Positions 46,431 through 57,907 of a DNA stretch of 64,000 bases are shown piece by piece. Each line of letters starts with the position of its first letter. Position 1 is the stretch's first letter. The DNA is from Cornus controversa (taxonomy: Eukaryota; Streptophyta; Magnoliopsida; Cornales; Cornaceae): contig CM048845.1 of NCBI GenBank assembly GCA_026545225.1, forward strand, positions 1,263,001 through 1,327,000, in the 5' to 3' direction. The notes under the pieces were generated by a model, which was not told where the DNA came from, made no database searches, and saw nothing but the letters and a program-made list of their open reading frames with translations. A program made the translations under genes and the position numbers.

Positions 46431-47159
46431 ATAGTTTCTTTAACAAGAAAACCTGTGAGCCAAGAGTGCACAAAGGGTAATGAATCTAGGCATGATTAAC
46501 TACCCTCTCTAACCTTATTGGTACACTTTAGAGGGATTTGAATTGAAGGCTGAGAACCAGAATTTGTACAAACATTCAAGTGTTTAACTTGACTAAAGGG
46601 AAAGTAACCTATATTCTTGACAATGATTTAAGAAAAGTAAGTTTTTCCCTAACTATTATTAAAGGGATTAAATATCCAACTACCATATTTAATACTCTGC
46701 CTCCATCATTAATGTAGTAATTAGAAGAATGACTTGATTAGCCATTATAATGCAAAAAGAGTGGTTAGGAGTTGATAAGATTGAGTCTTTCAAGCCAATA
46801 GATAATGTCTTTTGAAGTATTACCTAGTGGACAATAACCTATCCTCAAGACATTATAAATATAGCTATGCATAGAGCATTAAAAAGGATAAAAAATTCGA
46901 TAGCTAAAGTCATTCAATGCACTAAGGATATTTCGTTAAAGCATATTAATGTCCTTCCTTCCTTAAAATCTTTGAGGTTTGTTTGGTTATCCCCCTCATT
47001 AAACTATGAACAATCCATCAATTTCACTAACGCAAAAGCAAGGTCATACATATTTGTATAGGTGTGTGTATATTTATATGTACCATCACATCGATGGGTC
47101 CCTTCACTTGAGTCACACATACTCAACCTCAACTCAACCAAGCTTAAAATCATTGAATT

Positions 47160-47530
47160 CCTTAAATTCCCAATTTCGGTCAGCTGATGGTCTCATCGGT
47201 CGGCTGAAGAAGTCCTTCAGCTGTTACCTCCTCAAGGTCTACACTAGATATAAATCCCAAGCCAACTGGTCGGCTTCCAGGTAATTTCAGTTGGCTGAAA
47301 GTTTCCTTTCGGTCAGTTGAAACCCCTCTCTAGTCAGTCGACACAGGTTCTAGTTTTCAAACTCTCGGGATCTCCATTCCTTCAGTCAGCTATACCCTTC
47401 TCCAACCGACCGAAACAGGTACCCTTCTAGTTCTATTTTTCAAACTCTCGGTACTTTGAGAGTACTAGTCAGCTGATAAGGTCCCTCAGTCGACCGACAA
47501 CTCCTAGGTCCTGATATGCTCAATTTTAAA
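47160..47530 (+). repeat. GGTCGGCTGAA-type repeated words
   Basis: Short words CGGTCAGCTGA, GGTCGGCTGAAG, GGTCGGCTTCC, CGACCGAAAC and relatives occur about ten times in both orientations. Such sequence is familiar from the LTRs of plant Del-type chromoviruses. Confidence 0.5.
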
Positions 47531-48189
47531 CCTATCTAAACGCATATAAACATTCCCATTCAATTTAATAACTCAAAGACATCATTTGTTCATTACCTAA
47601 GCATCTATACTTGAAACAAAAGTATAAAACATCACAATCCATCAAATCTTAACTTAATACATATGCTCAATCCACCTTAATACATGTATACTCAAGGTTG
47701 GAATAAATACACCAAAAGAGTTAAACATTTGATCCAACATTCATTTCTTCAATACATATCCAATGCCAAACATGGCTCATACAAAAAATGTCAAAATATA
47801 CAAGTTGTTCAATGGTACCAACATGATACATACAAGCATGGTTATACATATATTTCTATCTTTACTAATGCTAAATCAAAACTTCCAAAAACTCCAACAC
47901 TAGTCATCATAGGCTTCATCTCTCGCCAACGCTTAATTTGTAAAAATATTTGGGAGAAAGGGGTAAGCAAACAACTAGCTAAGTAGAAATGCCCCAACCC
48001 ACCTAGACATCAACTCGACACCAACCTACATGATATGCAATCGTGACATTGCTACACTACATGGCATACTCAATGCTCATATGTCAATTAAATTCAATGC
48101 AATACATCTATGCATATAAATAATTTCCACAATGCTTAAACAATATTTAACACATATGCATTTATAACACAATATATAACATATAAACA

Positions 48190-48883
48190 ATTTCTATAAG
48201 AAATGGTGGCCAATGAGATTCTGAAGGCCAAGAAATTTGTGCAGGGACAATCTTAAAGTGACAATCTTAGATTTGAAGACCTATTCTGAAGTTGTTGAGA
48301 GAGCCTTGATAGCAGAGGAAGAGACAAGGGACGCTAAAAAGATATTGGAGTCTAGGGGCCAGTCCAGGAATAAGGGCTCCTATTCAGAGGACCGTGGAAG
48401 GAAGAAGCACTAGGGAAGCACTTCGTACTCTCAAGGACAACAGCAAATACGGTCGACACCATTAATTCTCTTGCTTACTGGATTCTCCCGATCAAGGGTG
48501 ATATGGCATCATTGTCAGCAGTCGGGTCACTATAGGTTTGAGTGTACCCAGATATAGTCAGCGTCAGTGGGAGAGCTGACTTGTTTTCACTATCATTAGC
48601 CTGGTCACATTAGTTCGAATTATCCATAGAGGAGTGGTGCATAGAGTGGGATGGGATCTCTGTAGCGTCCTACATAATCTGCAACTACTCTGTCTAGCTT
48701 TAGGGAATTGCCACCACCTCAGCTGGCACCATCAGTTCATAGCTCTCGACCATCTAGAAGGGCACCTTGTGTCAGCAGTCGAGGTATCAGGGGACCAGTC
48801 AGCAGGGACAGAGGACACAGGGTCGTGCTTTTATCCTTGCTCTAGTAGAGGCTTCGACAGGTCCATCAGTTGTCTGAGGTATT
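48190..48883 (+). pseudogene. Chromovirus gag remnant (fossil)
   Basis: The plus strand reads LRLKTYSEVVERALIAEEET and a CCHC zinc knuckle HCQQSGHYRFEC, followed by a Ser/Pro-rich stretch with RAPCVSSRG. It ends at VHQLSEV, exactly where the Tat element begins. Its continuation after the insert (57,913 onward) reads FLVSSLWARVLLDSSASHSF, the protease start of the same family. Confidence 0.75.
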
Positions 48884-49307
48884 GTAAGTGTCAAAAATCT
48901 GAACACTAAACACTATTTATATTTAGTAGTAGTTACAAGTATTAAAGAACAAATACTCAACAGATCTTGTCAATGTATTTCTATTTTATTTCACTTCAAA
49001 GATTTTTTTCCTCCCCCTTCTTACAATGGGATCTTTCTCCTTTTATACTACTTTTCCGAGCAGGAGGTGGCAGGATCATGATGAACTTGTCTTTAACCAT
49101 TATCTTCAATTGTATTTATCTTTGATGAGTAGATCGATCATGTCATCCGAAGCAGGAGGTGGTTTTGTGGGCTTTGTGCCATACCGGTATTGGTTTGAGC
49201 TCATTTTATTATTTTGGGCTTGTCAGGGTCTTTATAATTTTGGCCCATACTTTAAATGTTGTTTGGGCCTATTAGGGCCTTTATAATTTTGGCCCACACT
49301 TCCCACA
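48884..49307 (-). repeat. 3' LTR of the Tat element
   Basis: Near-identical to 57,485-57,907. It ends CTTCCCACA on the plus strand and is preceded by GGTAT. Confidence 0.92.
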
Positions 49308-49439
49308 CTTTGTCCCTAAATTTACTTCGTATTTGGAAGGCGAAATGGAAGGAAATTTATATCAAAATCCGTCTGAGAAGTCGAACAGTCTAGACGGTTG
49401 GATTTTTGAGGAGACCTTGGGACTTATGCTTGGTGGCAT

Positions 49440-49447
49440 TATATAAA
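49440..49447 (+). promoter_or_regulatory. TATA box for the antisense ORF of the Tat element
   Basis: The plus strand reads CATTATATAAAGG, 130-140 bp upstream of the ATG of the antisense ORF and outside the LTR (which ends at 49,307). It would drive transcription opposite to gag-pol. Confidence 0.5.
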
Positions 49448-49578
49448 GGTAAGGATGGCAAAGCTTTAAGTTTCCTTTTATTTGGCCTAAACGTTCTGCA
49501 AATCAGAGTCTGCACCCGTCGTCATTTGCAGAGGTCAGTGTTTGTTTTGACTTTTTATTAATCATTCAGGTTCAGATT

Positions 49579-51748
49579 GTGCGGGTACGACATGAAATGG
49601 AGGAAGATGAGAGCTCCCGAAGTGGTAGCGAATCTACTAGTGGTAGTGATAGTGAATCTAGGTCAGTTTCTAGGGATGGGGGTGGAACTGGTATAATATC
49701 TGGATCGTTAGGGCAGATGGGGACCGTAAGGCCTAAGGATATTGATCCATCTGACTTAGAGGGTAGAAATGATCAGTTTAGCTTGGTGAAACTTCGTAGG
49801 GATAGGGAAATTCCAAGCAACGTGTCTATACGCCATTACCCGAGCACATACAGTTTTCACTCGGGGGAAGGGGTGAATGAGGGGGAAATTCTTCTGTCGG
49901 TGGGTCATCTCCCAGCTCTTCATTTCCCTCTTCATCCATTCTACCATTTGGAATTGAACACGATTGGTCTTGCACCTTTGCAAGTAAACCCAAACTTTTT
50001 TAGGGTAGTCTCCTGCTTGTTAGCTTTAAATTGCACTCGTTCATTAAACTTAGATTTTGATGATTTGATGGTATGTTATCGAGTAGTGCGGATAAAGGAT
50101 GAACGAGATCGATACCATTTATTTCCTAAGTCTCGTAGGGCGATTTGCACTGACAAGCCTTCTTCGGATAAGGGGTGGAAAGGGAAGTTAGTGGTGGTAG
50201 GGGGGAGTTGGAGCATGCCCAGTTCAGAGAAGTTCCCCATTCCTAAGAAGTTTGGTCACTTAGGTATTATTTCTGTTTGTTTGTAAATCGTGTTTTTTAA
50301 GTAGTGCTATTTGTGTCATATTAATCTTGTGATTTGGCTCATGTAGATCATAATTTTGCTATATTGGCAGCATAAGAGAGTAGTAGAGTTAAGACTTTGC
50401 AGTTTAAAGTTTGGTCCGACCGTCCGAGCGCTAAAGATCTTGTAGTTCCTGCTGTTTTAAAGTTAATTGCTCAACATGTAAGTGAAGCAGCAGACATGAG
50501 TATTCCAATTATTGTTAGGACGTCTAAGAATAAGAAGGCTATCGAACAAGATTGCAGTACTTTCGTTCCTGTTGGCATAGATAGAACGGAAACGACTTCG
50601 AAGCGAAAGGGATTATTGGGTGAAGCACCCCATTTTAGTGAACCCTCAGAAGGACACGCTCAAAAGCGTACTAGGGTGAGCGAAGTTTTTACAGGAGTTG
50701 TTTCTCGTTCGATCACTCAGGGAACGGGTAGTTCATTGCGCTTACCCATAGTCCCTTCTTCGGGTTCGGGTAGGACTAATGCATCAGATCCATAGGTGCC
50801 GCTTTTGACGAAGTCAAACGGAGCTGTGCTGACTGTGAACGACTCTAGTTTTTGGGATATCCACACTTGTCATTCGCTCGCTTAGGGGATGTGGCCTCCT
50901 TTGGATTTGAAGGCTATGGATAACATTAGCCTGACTGAGCTTTTGGACATGGCAGCTCTTCGGTCACTAAAGGTATTTGCGCAATTGTTGAACTTTGATT
51001 TGCGTGCTTTTTTTATTGTTACCTTTCTTTGACCATATCTTTTAATGTTGGTATTGGATTTATGTAGAGTCACTTTGCTACAATGACGCTGTGCTGAAGA
51101 CTAGAAATTACTTCCACCCAATTGGAGGGTGTTAAGGAGGAAAAAAAGAAGATAGCTGAGGAGAATGTAACATTGACCGAACGCTTGGGGACTGTCTTGG
51201 GGGCCATTACGACCGAACAAGCTAAGCTCAAAGATTTAGATGAAAAACTTAAGAGGTATTCCAATGCTTATGGTAAAGCAAAGAAAGAAAGAGAGGTGGC
51301 TGAAGCTCGAGTTGCTGAACTCACTCCAGTCAACCAATCCCTTGTTGAAGCAAATCAAAAATTGGAAGTGGCTGTGCAAGCCCTCTTCCGAAGGATGTTT
51401 CGAGTTTGTCAAGTTAGGAATGCTTTGGCTTACCAAACTGGGTATGATGATCGAGTGGCTAAAAGTCCTGTTTACAAAGGTGGTCCTTCAGAATGTGATC
51501 AGGAGTCGGGCGTGGTGGGAGGTTGTTATGATGATCCTGAGATAACCGCTGATGAAGGAGTCATTGGTGATCTATTGAAGCCTATTCTAGTAGACTTATC
51601 CGCTGAAGCTGCTCAGGAGGTTTTGAACGAAGGGACTGATGGTGTGATACCGAGCGGCAGAGCGAAGGATGAGGTTCCTACCGATCATCCGGTTCCTGAA
51701 GACCGAACACGTACTGAAGAACAGGGGACAATACCCCCTCAGGCATGA
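49579..51748 (+). CDS. Antisense accessory ORF region of the Tat element
   Basis: Three open stretches (49,579-50,286, 50,397-50,795, 51,122-51,748) run against the direction of gag-pol. The first has a Ser/Glu-rich start and then LPALHFPLHPFYHLELNTIG and VNPNFFRVVSCLLALNC, like the plant 'putative gypsy-type transposon' domain. The third is a coiled coil (EEKKKIAEENVTLTERLG, then KKEREVAEARVAELTP). Gaps between the stretches have intron-like borders. Antisense ORFs in this place are known in Grande and other Tat elements, where the function is unknown. Here a TATA box precedes it. It is part of the mobile element, not a host gene. Confidence 0.6.
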
Positions 51749-52176
51749 AATATTGGGCGCGATTATGTGTTCGTTCAACTTTTTGTGTACTGGACTTTTG
51801 AAAATGTTGAAAAGTGTTGAATGTTAACAATCTTTTTGTTCAAATTTGGAATATTATGATGGTTTTTGTATTTTTGTGGTACTAGATGTTGATAACTTAA
51901 TGATTTCTTTTTCTCTTTTTTCTATTCTGTTGTGCTTGTGTTTGATACTGTTCTCTGTTCTGGATGAATGTGCTTTACGAGTAATAAGTTCAACCTTTTG
52001 AGTTATGAGTTCGATCGGTTATCCCGTTGGTGTATCATGCCTTCGGGCAATTTTACTCTTTGATGTTCTATAAAGATGAAAGTACATCATCAACATATGT
52101 TCATAATTTACACATAGTATTGTTTCAATTTAGATGCGTTCCAAGGGAGTTTAACAGTTGCACCGTCTTCGACTCG

Positions 52177-53250
52177 TCATAAACGATATGCCCCTTTGCC
52201 AATTTCTTCTGTTACTTCATATGGTCCTTCCCAATTGGATGCTAATTTTCCAGCATTTCGTTCTTTAGTATCAATCTCTGTTTTTCTGAGCACAAAGTCT
52301 CCTTCTGAAAATGATCGATGTTTGACCCTCTTGTTGTAACTTTTGGTGATCATCTGGTGATATGCTGCCAATTGTATTAAGGCTGTCTCTCTTCGTTCGT
52401 CCATCAAATCCAAATCCTGTTCTAACGCTCGATCATTGCAGTCATCTTGATAATTTTCCACACGAAGTGTAGGTAGATTAACTTCGATCGGTATGACAGC
52501 TTCGGTTCCATATGTAAGACTGAACAGGGTTGCCCTTGTGGGTCTTCTTGGTGTGGTTCGGTATGCCCATAAAACTTTGGGAAGCTCCTCAAGCCATTGT
52601 CCCTTTTGATCTGTCAATTTTTTCTTGAGGCACTGGAATATAGTACGATTGGTTATTTTAGCTTGCCCGGTACCTTGAGGGTAGGACCGGGAGGATTTTT
52701 TTTGATTGATTCCATAACTTTTTAGAAATGCTTGAATATCTGCCCCGGCTAGGTTGGTACCGTTGTCGGTCGTTATTGAGTCAGGAAGTCCAAATCTGCA
52801 AATGATATGGGACCATATGAAGTTTTTCACTTCTGCTTGTGAAATGGTGACATAAGCCTTGCCTTCTACCCATTTGGTGAAATAATCTGTGGCCAGCAAC
52901 ACGTACTTCTTATTTCCTGGTGCTCATGGCAGGGGCCCCACTACATCCATAGCCCACCTGGCGAAAGGCCAAGGGCTAGTCATTAAGTTGAGTTCCTCAG
53001 GAGGTTGATGTGGAGTAGGAGCATGCCTTTGACATTTGTCACATCTCAAAACATGGGTTTGTGCATCTTTGGCTAGATATGGCGAAAAATACCCTTGAAG
53101 AAGAATCTTGTGAGCTAGAGATCGAGCTCCTAAATGATTTCCACATTCGCCATTATGAACTTCATTAAATACTTGCTGAGCTTCAGAGGGGGTGATGCAT
53201 CGTAAATAAGGTCCGGAATGTGAACGTCGATATAGATGATGACGAATTAG
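52177..53250 (-). pseudogene. Tat integrase
   Basis: Minus strand: zinc-binding part with NGECGNHLGARSLAHK and RCDKCQRHAPTPHQPPEEL, catalytic core with LLATDYFTKWVEGKAY and TTDNGTNLAG, and a C-terminal part with SFSEGDFVL and KLASNWEGPYEVTEEIG. It inserts element DNA into the host genome. It is one of the better preserved parts of the element. Confidence 0.85.
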
Positions 53251-53870
53251 TGCATATTTAGGAGCGGTGAGACGTATTCTTTTAGCTTCTTCCTTGGACG
53301 AGGGTAATACACCTTCTTCGAAATATATCCGCATAGGATCCATCCAACATGGCTCAGTCAGGATGCATAGCACTTGTATTGGAAGTGACGTGCTAGGTAC
53401 ATGGACAACTTCCAAAGGAATTGATCGAACGAGATCACCGTTGGCATGAGAAGCCGCATAAGCTAAACCATCAGCATACAAATTGTCTGATCGAGGGACG
53501 TGGACTATGGCGAATGTTGGTATATAGGCTATGAATGACAGAGCCACTTCTTGATAGGCATGCATTCGTTCATCTCTGACAACATACTCTTCGGTCAATT
53601 GCCTAACTACCAGTTGGGAATCATAACTAACATAGAGGTTGTGTACATGTAATTCTTAGGCGAGTTTCAGACCGTGGATAAGGGCTTCTTATTCAGCTTC
53701 ATTATTCGATGCAGGGAAGTTTAGACGAAGTGACTGTTGTAATGTGGATCCCTTGGGATCTTGCAGCTCGATTCCAATGCCAACACCTTTTTGATTAGCG
53801 GATCCATCAACATGCATCTTCCACGGTGGCTCTTGTGTTTCCTCTATAGGATTCTCGGCCTCGTACTCAA
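53250..53870 (-). pseudogene. Tat second (archaeal-type) RNase H and linker
   Basis: The minus strand begins PPWKMHVDGSANQKGVGIGI and later reads FAIVHVPRSDNLYADGLAYA, the start and end of a type-I archaeal-like RNase H that lies after the Gypsy RNase H in Tat elements. The linker that follows holds CWMDPMRIYFEEGVLPSSKE. Confidence 0.8.
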
Positions 53871-55140
53871 GAAGAAAATCGGCTACGACCTGTCCTTTAA
53901 TGGCTGTTCGAGGAGCATAAGTGATGTCAAAGGAGCTAAGTTCGATGGCCCATCTAGACAAATGACCCGATATGTCCGGTTTGCTCAGTATGCTGCGGAT
54001 GGGGTAGGTAGTTACCACTGTAATGGGGTGTGACTCGAAATAATGTCTCAATTTCTTTTTGGCTTGGACGAGAGCCAAAATGACTTTTTCAGTTGGATTA
54101 TATCGCTGCTCAGGATCAGTCATTGACCTACTGGAATAGTAAACGGGATATTGCTTGTGATCTTCTTCCCTTAGGAGTACAGCGCTGGTGGAGGACGAGG
54201 AGACTGCCAAGTAAAGATATAATCGTTCACCTTCGGAAGCCACGGTCAAAATAGGTGGACTGATCATATATCTTTTGAGGTTGGCTAAAGCAATTCGCTG
54301 TTTATCCCGCCAAATGGTTTCTCCTTTGGATCGAATTGCGTCAAAAAAGGGTTTACATTTGTCTGATAACTTGGAGATAAACCTGCTTAACGCGGCAATT
54401 CTGCCTGTAAGGACTTGCAAATCTCTGAAGGTTTTAGGTTCAGGATGTTCTACAAGTGTCTTGGTTTGTTCGGGACTGGCTGCTATCCCAGAACGGCTGA
54501 CAATGTGACCCAGAAACTTGCCTTCAATAACACCGAATGTACATTTGGTGGGATTCAACTTGATGCGATGTCTTCGAAACGCATCGAAGACTTCTTACAA
54601 GTCTTTGTTATGATCCAATTTCTTTCGACTTTTAACAACTATATCGTCAATATAAGCTTCGATGCCCCAGTTCCTTGGAAAACACTTTATTGACCATACG
54701 TTGAAATGTTGCTCCAGTATTCTTTAACCCGAAGGGCATTACCCTATAGCAATAGGTGCCTCGTTCGGTTATGAAGGATGTTTGCTCCTCGTCTTTAGGA
54801 TTCATTGGAATTTAATTATAGCCGGAGTATGCGTCCAAAAAACTTAACTTCTCGTAACCAGTAGTGGCATCTATCATTTGATCAATTTTTGGCAGGGGGT
54901 AACTATCCTTTGGACAAGCTTTGTTCAAGTTAGTAAAATCAATGCACACCCTCCATTTTCCATTTTTCTTCTGAACCACGACCACATTAGAGATCCATTC
55001 AGGATAGTATACTTCAGGAATCAGGCTGGCGTTAAGCAATTTTTGTACTTCTTCAGCAATGATACGATTGCGTTCAGGCGCAAATCATTGTTGACGTTGC
55101 TTAACGGGTTAGATAGTTGGATTGACGTTTAAACTGTGAC
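53870..55140 (-). pseudogene. Tat reverse transcriptase and RNase H
   Basis: Minus strand: VQKKNGKWRVCIDFTNLNKA and SFLDAYSGYN (palm and fingers), KCTFGVIEGKFLGHIVS (end of RT), then the RNase H part with PVYYSSRSMTDPEQRYNPTE and ITYAPRTAIKGQVVADFL. It copies element RNA to DNA. The interruption between the RT pieces means this copy is not expected to work. Confidence 0.85.
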
Positions 55141-55499
55141 ATGCTGTGTTGGGATGAATTCCGATCATCCCCGAATGATCCCGCGCAAAAACGTTCAGGT
55201 TGCCATGAAGCAATTGCACAAGTTCTTCTTTTAGGTCAAGAAGAGACCCTATCCGGGTCGTTTGGGTCACGTCGGTGGGATCTATCTGTACTACTTGCAG
55301 GACCTCTAGGGTGTGAGCTTGATCATCTTTCTCAATATTCTTCTTCTCCTCAGGGCAGGCTGCTAATTGCTATTGACAAGGTTGTTTGATCTCTGGGAGC
55401 ACTTCGATAGATTCTGTGCCTTTTAGTGCAACAGCATAACACATTCGGGCTGTCGCTTGATCGCCCCAAATATTTTCAGTGCTCTGTCCATTGACAGAC

Positions 55500-57430
55500 A
55501 AACATTTCATCACCTAATGGAGTGTTGATGGAACCCCCCTCATCCTATGAATCCAACCTCTACCAAGGATTACATTGTAAGGGGAATTAACTTCAATGAT
55601 TACAAAGATTTCGTTCAGGATTCTATGTGCCGCTATTATGGGTAAGATAATGGTTCCGATAGGGGTGACTCGAGTTCCGTCAAACCCAATAAGGGGATTG
55701 TGGGTTTGATGGGCTTGATCTGCTGAGAAACCCAATTGTTCAAAGGTGGATCGGGTCATCACATTGGCACTCGATCCTGTATCAACAAGGATGCGTCGAA
55801 CGAGGCAACCTGCTATTGTCAAAGTAAGGACTAGTGGATCTTCGTGCGATGATTGTACTTTTAGTAAGTCCCATCGATGGAAAGTTATGTCAGTTGAAAC
55901 ACGCTCTTCTGGATTGTTACTTGTTACGGCCGCTTTTGTTATGTTCGTTCTTCGACATCCCTTAACTGCGTGAACATCAGATTTCCACTGTTGGGCGTGC
56001 CCGTGAATTGTGTCTATGACTTTTGCTGGTGAAGCTTCATTTGTTTTTTGAATGGAATGAGGGGTAATTGTACGGGAGGGCTCATCAGATAATACATAAT
56101 CTGACAATTCTCCTCTGGATATGAGGAGTTCCACCTGGTTACGTAGGTTTCGGTAATCATTGGTTGTGTGTCCCACATCTTTATGGAAAGAACAATGTTT
56201 TGTTCTGTCCCTGGACTCAATTGGAGCAGTCAAAGGAGGGGGATTCCGAAATATGCCCCTATTGACGGTTTCTTGGAACAAACGACTTAAGGTTACCTTT
56301 AGGGGAGTCTCCTTTCGGTCAACCCGGGGTCTTTTTTCAGATGTAAGGTTGGAGGGATTTGATCGATTTCTGATTGCTCGGTTGATCAATGGCCTACTCC
56401 TAGGGGGGGGGGGCTACGGTAATGAGAGAAGATGGCTGAACTTGTCGGGACTCATCATCCTCAATAGCGATATATCCCTGAGCTTTGTTGTTCAACATTC
56501 CCATATTCTGAGGGGGTTTTCTCAACAGCGCTCGGTAAAATTCAGTGCCACTATTCATAGCCACCCGGAAAGCTTCTACCGCCGTGGATTGATCGCATCC
56601 GTCGATCAGAGATATCTCAAGATTAAAACGAGCAAGAAAAGTTTTCAACGGCTCCCCATTTGCCTGCTTGAGGGTGAACAAAGAGGATATTGTCTTCTTG
56701 GGTCGTCGATTTCTCACGTATTGGGTTATAAATTGCTCACAAAGAGCTTGAAAGTTAGCAATCGTTCCTGGGGGTTGTTGTTTAAACCAGATTAGTGCTG
56801 AACCACTGAGGGTAATTGAAAACATACGACACAAGATTATCATCATCTGCATTTAAAGTCATCCGTTGTTGGACGTGATAGATATGTTCGATGGGATCAG
56901 TTCATCTATCAAAACTGGTGAATGATGGTAATTTGAACTTTGTAGGAATGTCAGATTATAGAATATGATTTGCGAAAGGTGACTGTAAAACACCTCTGAC
57001 CGCCTGAGCGGCAAGGTCTGATGGAGTTTTCATTCGAAAATCACGCCTAATCATATTGACTTCTTTCTGGATTTGTTCTTAGATTGTTTTTCGTTCGTCC
57101 GATCGTACCGGGTTAACATCAAAACTCGGCTAGGCATGTGCAGGGTATCTGGTTGGCTCATCATTCAGCATATCCCTATCAAAGCGTTTATGTGTTCGGG
57201 CTCGGGGTTCTATCTCTTCGTGCTGGTGGGTGGAATGATTGATAGACTCTGGTGGTAAATGTCTGTCTCCTTGCACTTCATTACGAAGTCATGCATTTTT
57301 GCGCTGTAATATCTCTACTTGATGTCTTAATGCTTCATTATTCCCCCACTCATCTTCACCCATAACTGGTGGGGAATCGTCGGTGTAAATGGCTGCTCGG
57401 GTGGACCCTACCATGTCATTCTGGTAAGGG
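55500..57430 (-). pseudogene. Tat gag and protease
   Basis: Minus strand gag has FSITLSGSALIWFKQQPPGT and IANFQALCEQFITQYVRNRR, the capsid hallmark of plant Gypsy gag. A following segment has RDRTKHCSFHKDVGHTTNDY, the zinc-knuckle region. The protease reads RRILVDTGSSANVMTRSTFE with the DTGSS active site. The upstream gag part (56.85-57.4 kb) is weakly open. Confidence 0.8.
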
Positions 57431-57484
57431 TGGTTCGATAATTATGTGGATCTTTTCGTAAGGTTCCCACAGACGGCGCCAAAG

Positions 57485-57907
57485 TGTAAGTGTCAAAAAT
57501 CTGAACACTAAACACTATTATATTTAGTAGTAGTTACAAGTATTAAAGAACAAATACTCAACAGATCTTGTCAATGTATTTCTATTTTATTTCACTTCAA
57601 AGATTTTTTTCCTCCCCCTTCTTACAATGGGGTCTTTCCCTTTTATACTACTTTCCCGAGTAGGAGGTGGCAGGATCATGATGAACTTGTCTTTAACCAT
57701 TATCTTCAATTGTATTTATCTTTGATGAGTAGATCGATCATGTCATCCGAAGCAGGAGGTGGTTTTGTGGGCTTTGTGTCGTGCCGGTATTGGTCTGAGC
57801 TCATTTTATTATTTTGGGCTTGTCAGGGTCTTTATAATTTTGGCCCATACTTTAAATGTTGTTTGGGCCTATTAGGGCCTTTATAATTTTGGCCCACACT
57901 TCCCACA
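57485..57907 (-). repeat. 5' LTR of the Tat element
   Basis: On the minus strand it is followed by CTTTGGCGCCGTCTGTGGG, the primer-binding region (about 57,465-57,484). The plus-strand right flank is GGTAT, the target duplication. Confidence 0.92.

Larger units (their letters stand above)
48884..57907 (-). mobile_element. Young Ty3/Gypsy element, Tat lineage, with both LTRs
   Basis: LTRs of 424 and 423 bp (48,884-49,307 and 57,485-57,907) start TGTAAGTGTC and end CTTCCCACA. The 5-bp target duplication GGTAT (48,879-48,883 and 57,908-57,912) is perfect. On the minus strand: primer-binding region CTTTGGCGCCGTCTGTGGG, gag, protease, reverse transcriptase, RNase H, a second (archaeal-type) RNase H, integrase. 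The second RNase H is the Tat clade marker. An antisense ORF on the plus strand lies between integrase and the 3' LTR. By eye the LTRs differ at about seven positions plus two short indels, roughly 98% identity. At common plant rates that is about one million years or less. It is nearly complete but broken, with several breaks. Confidence 0.9.
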
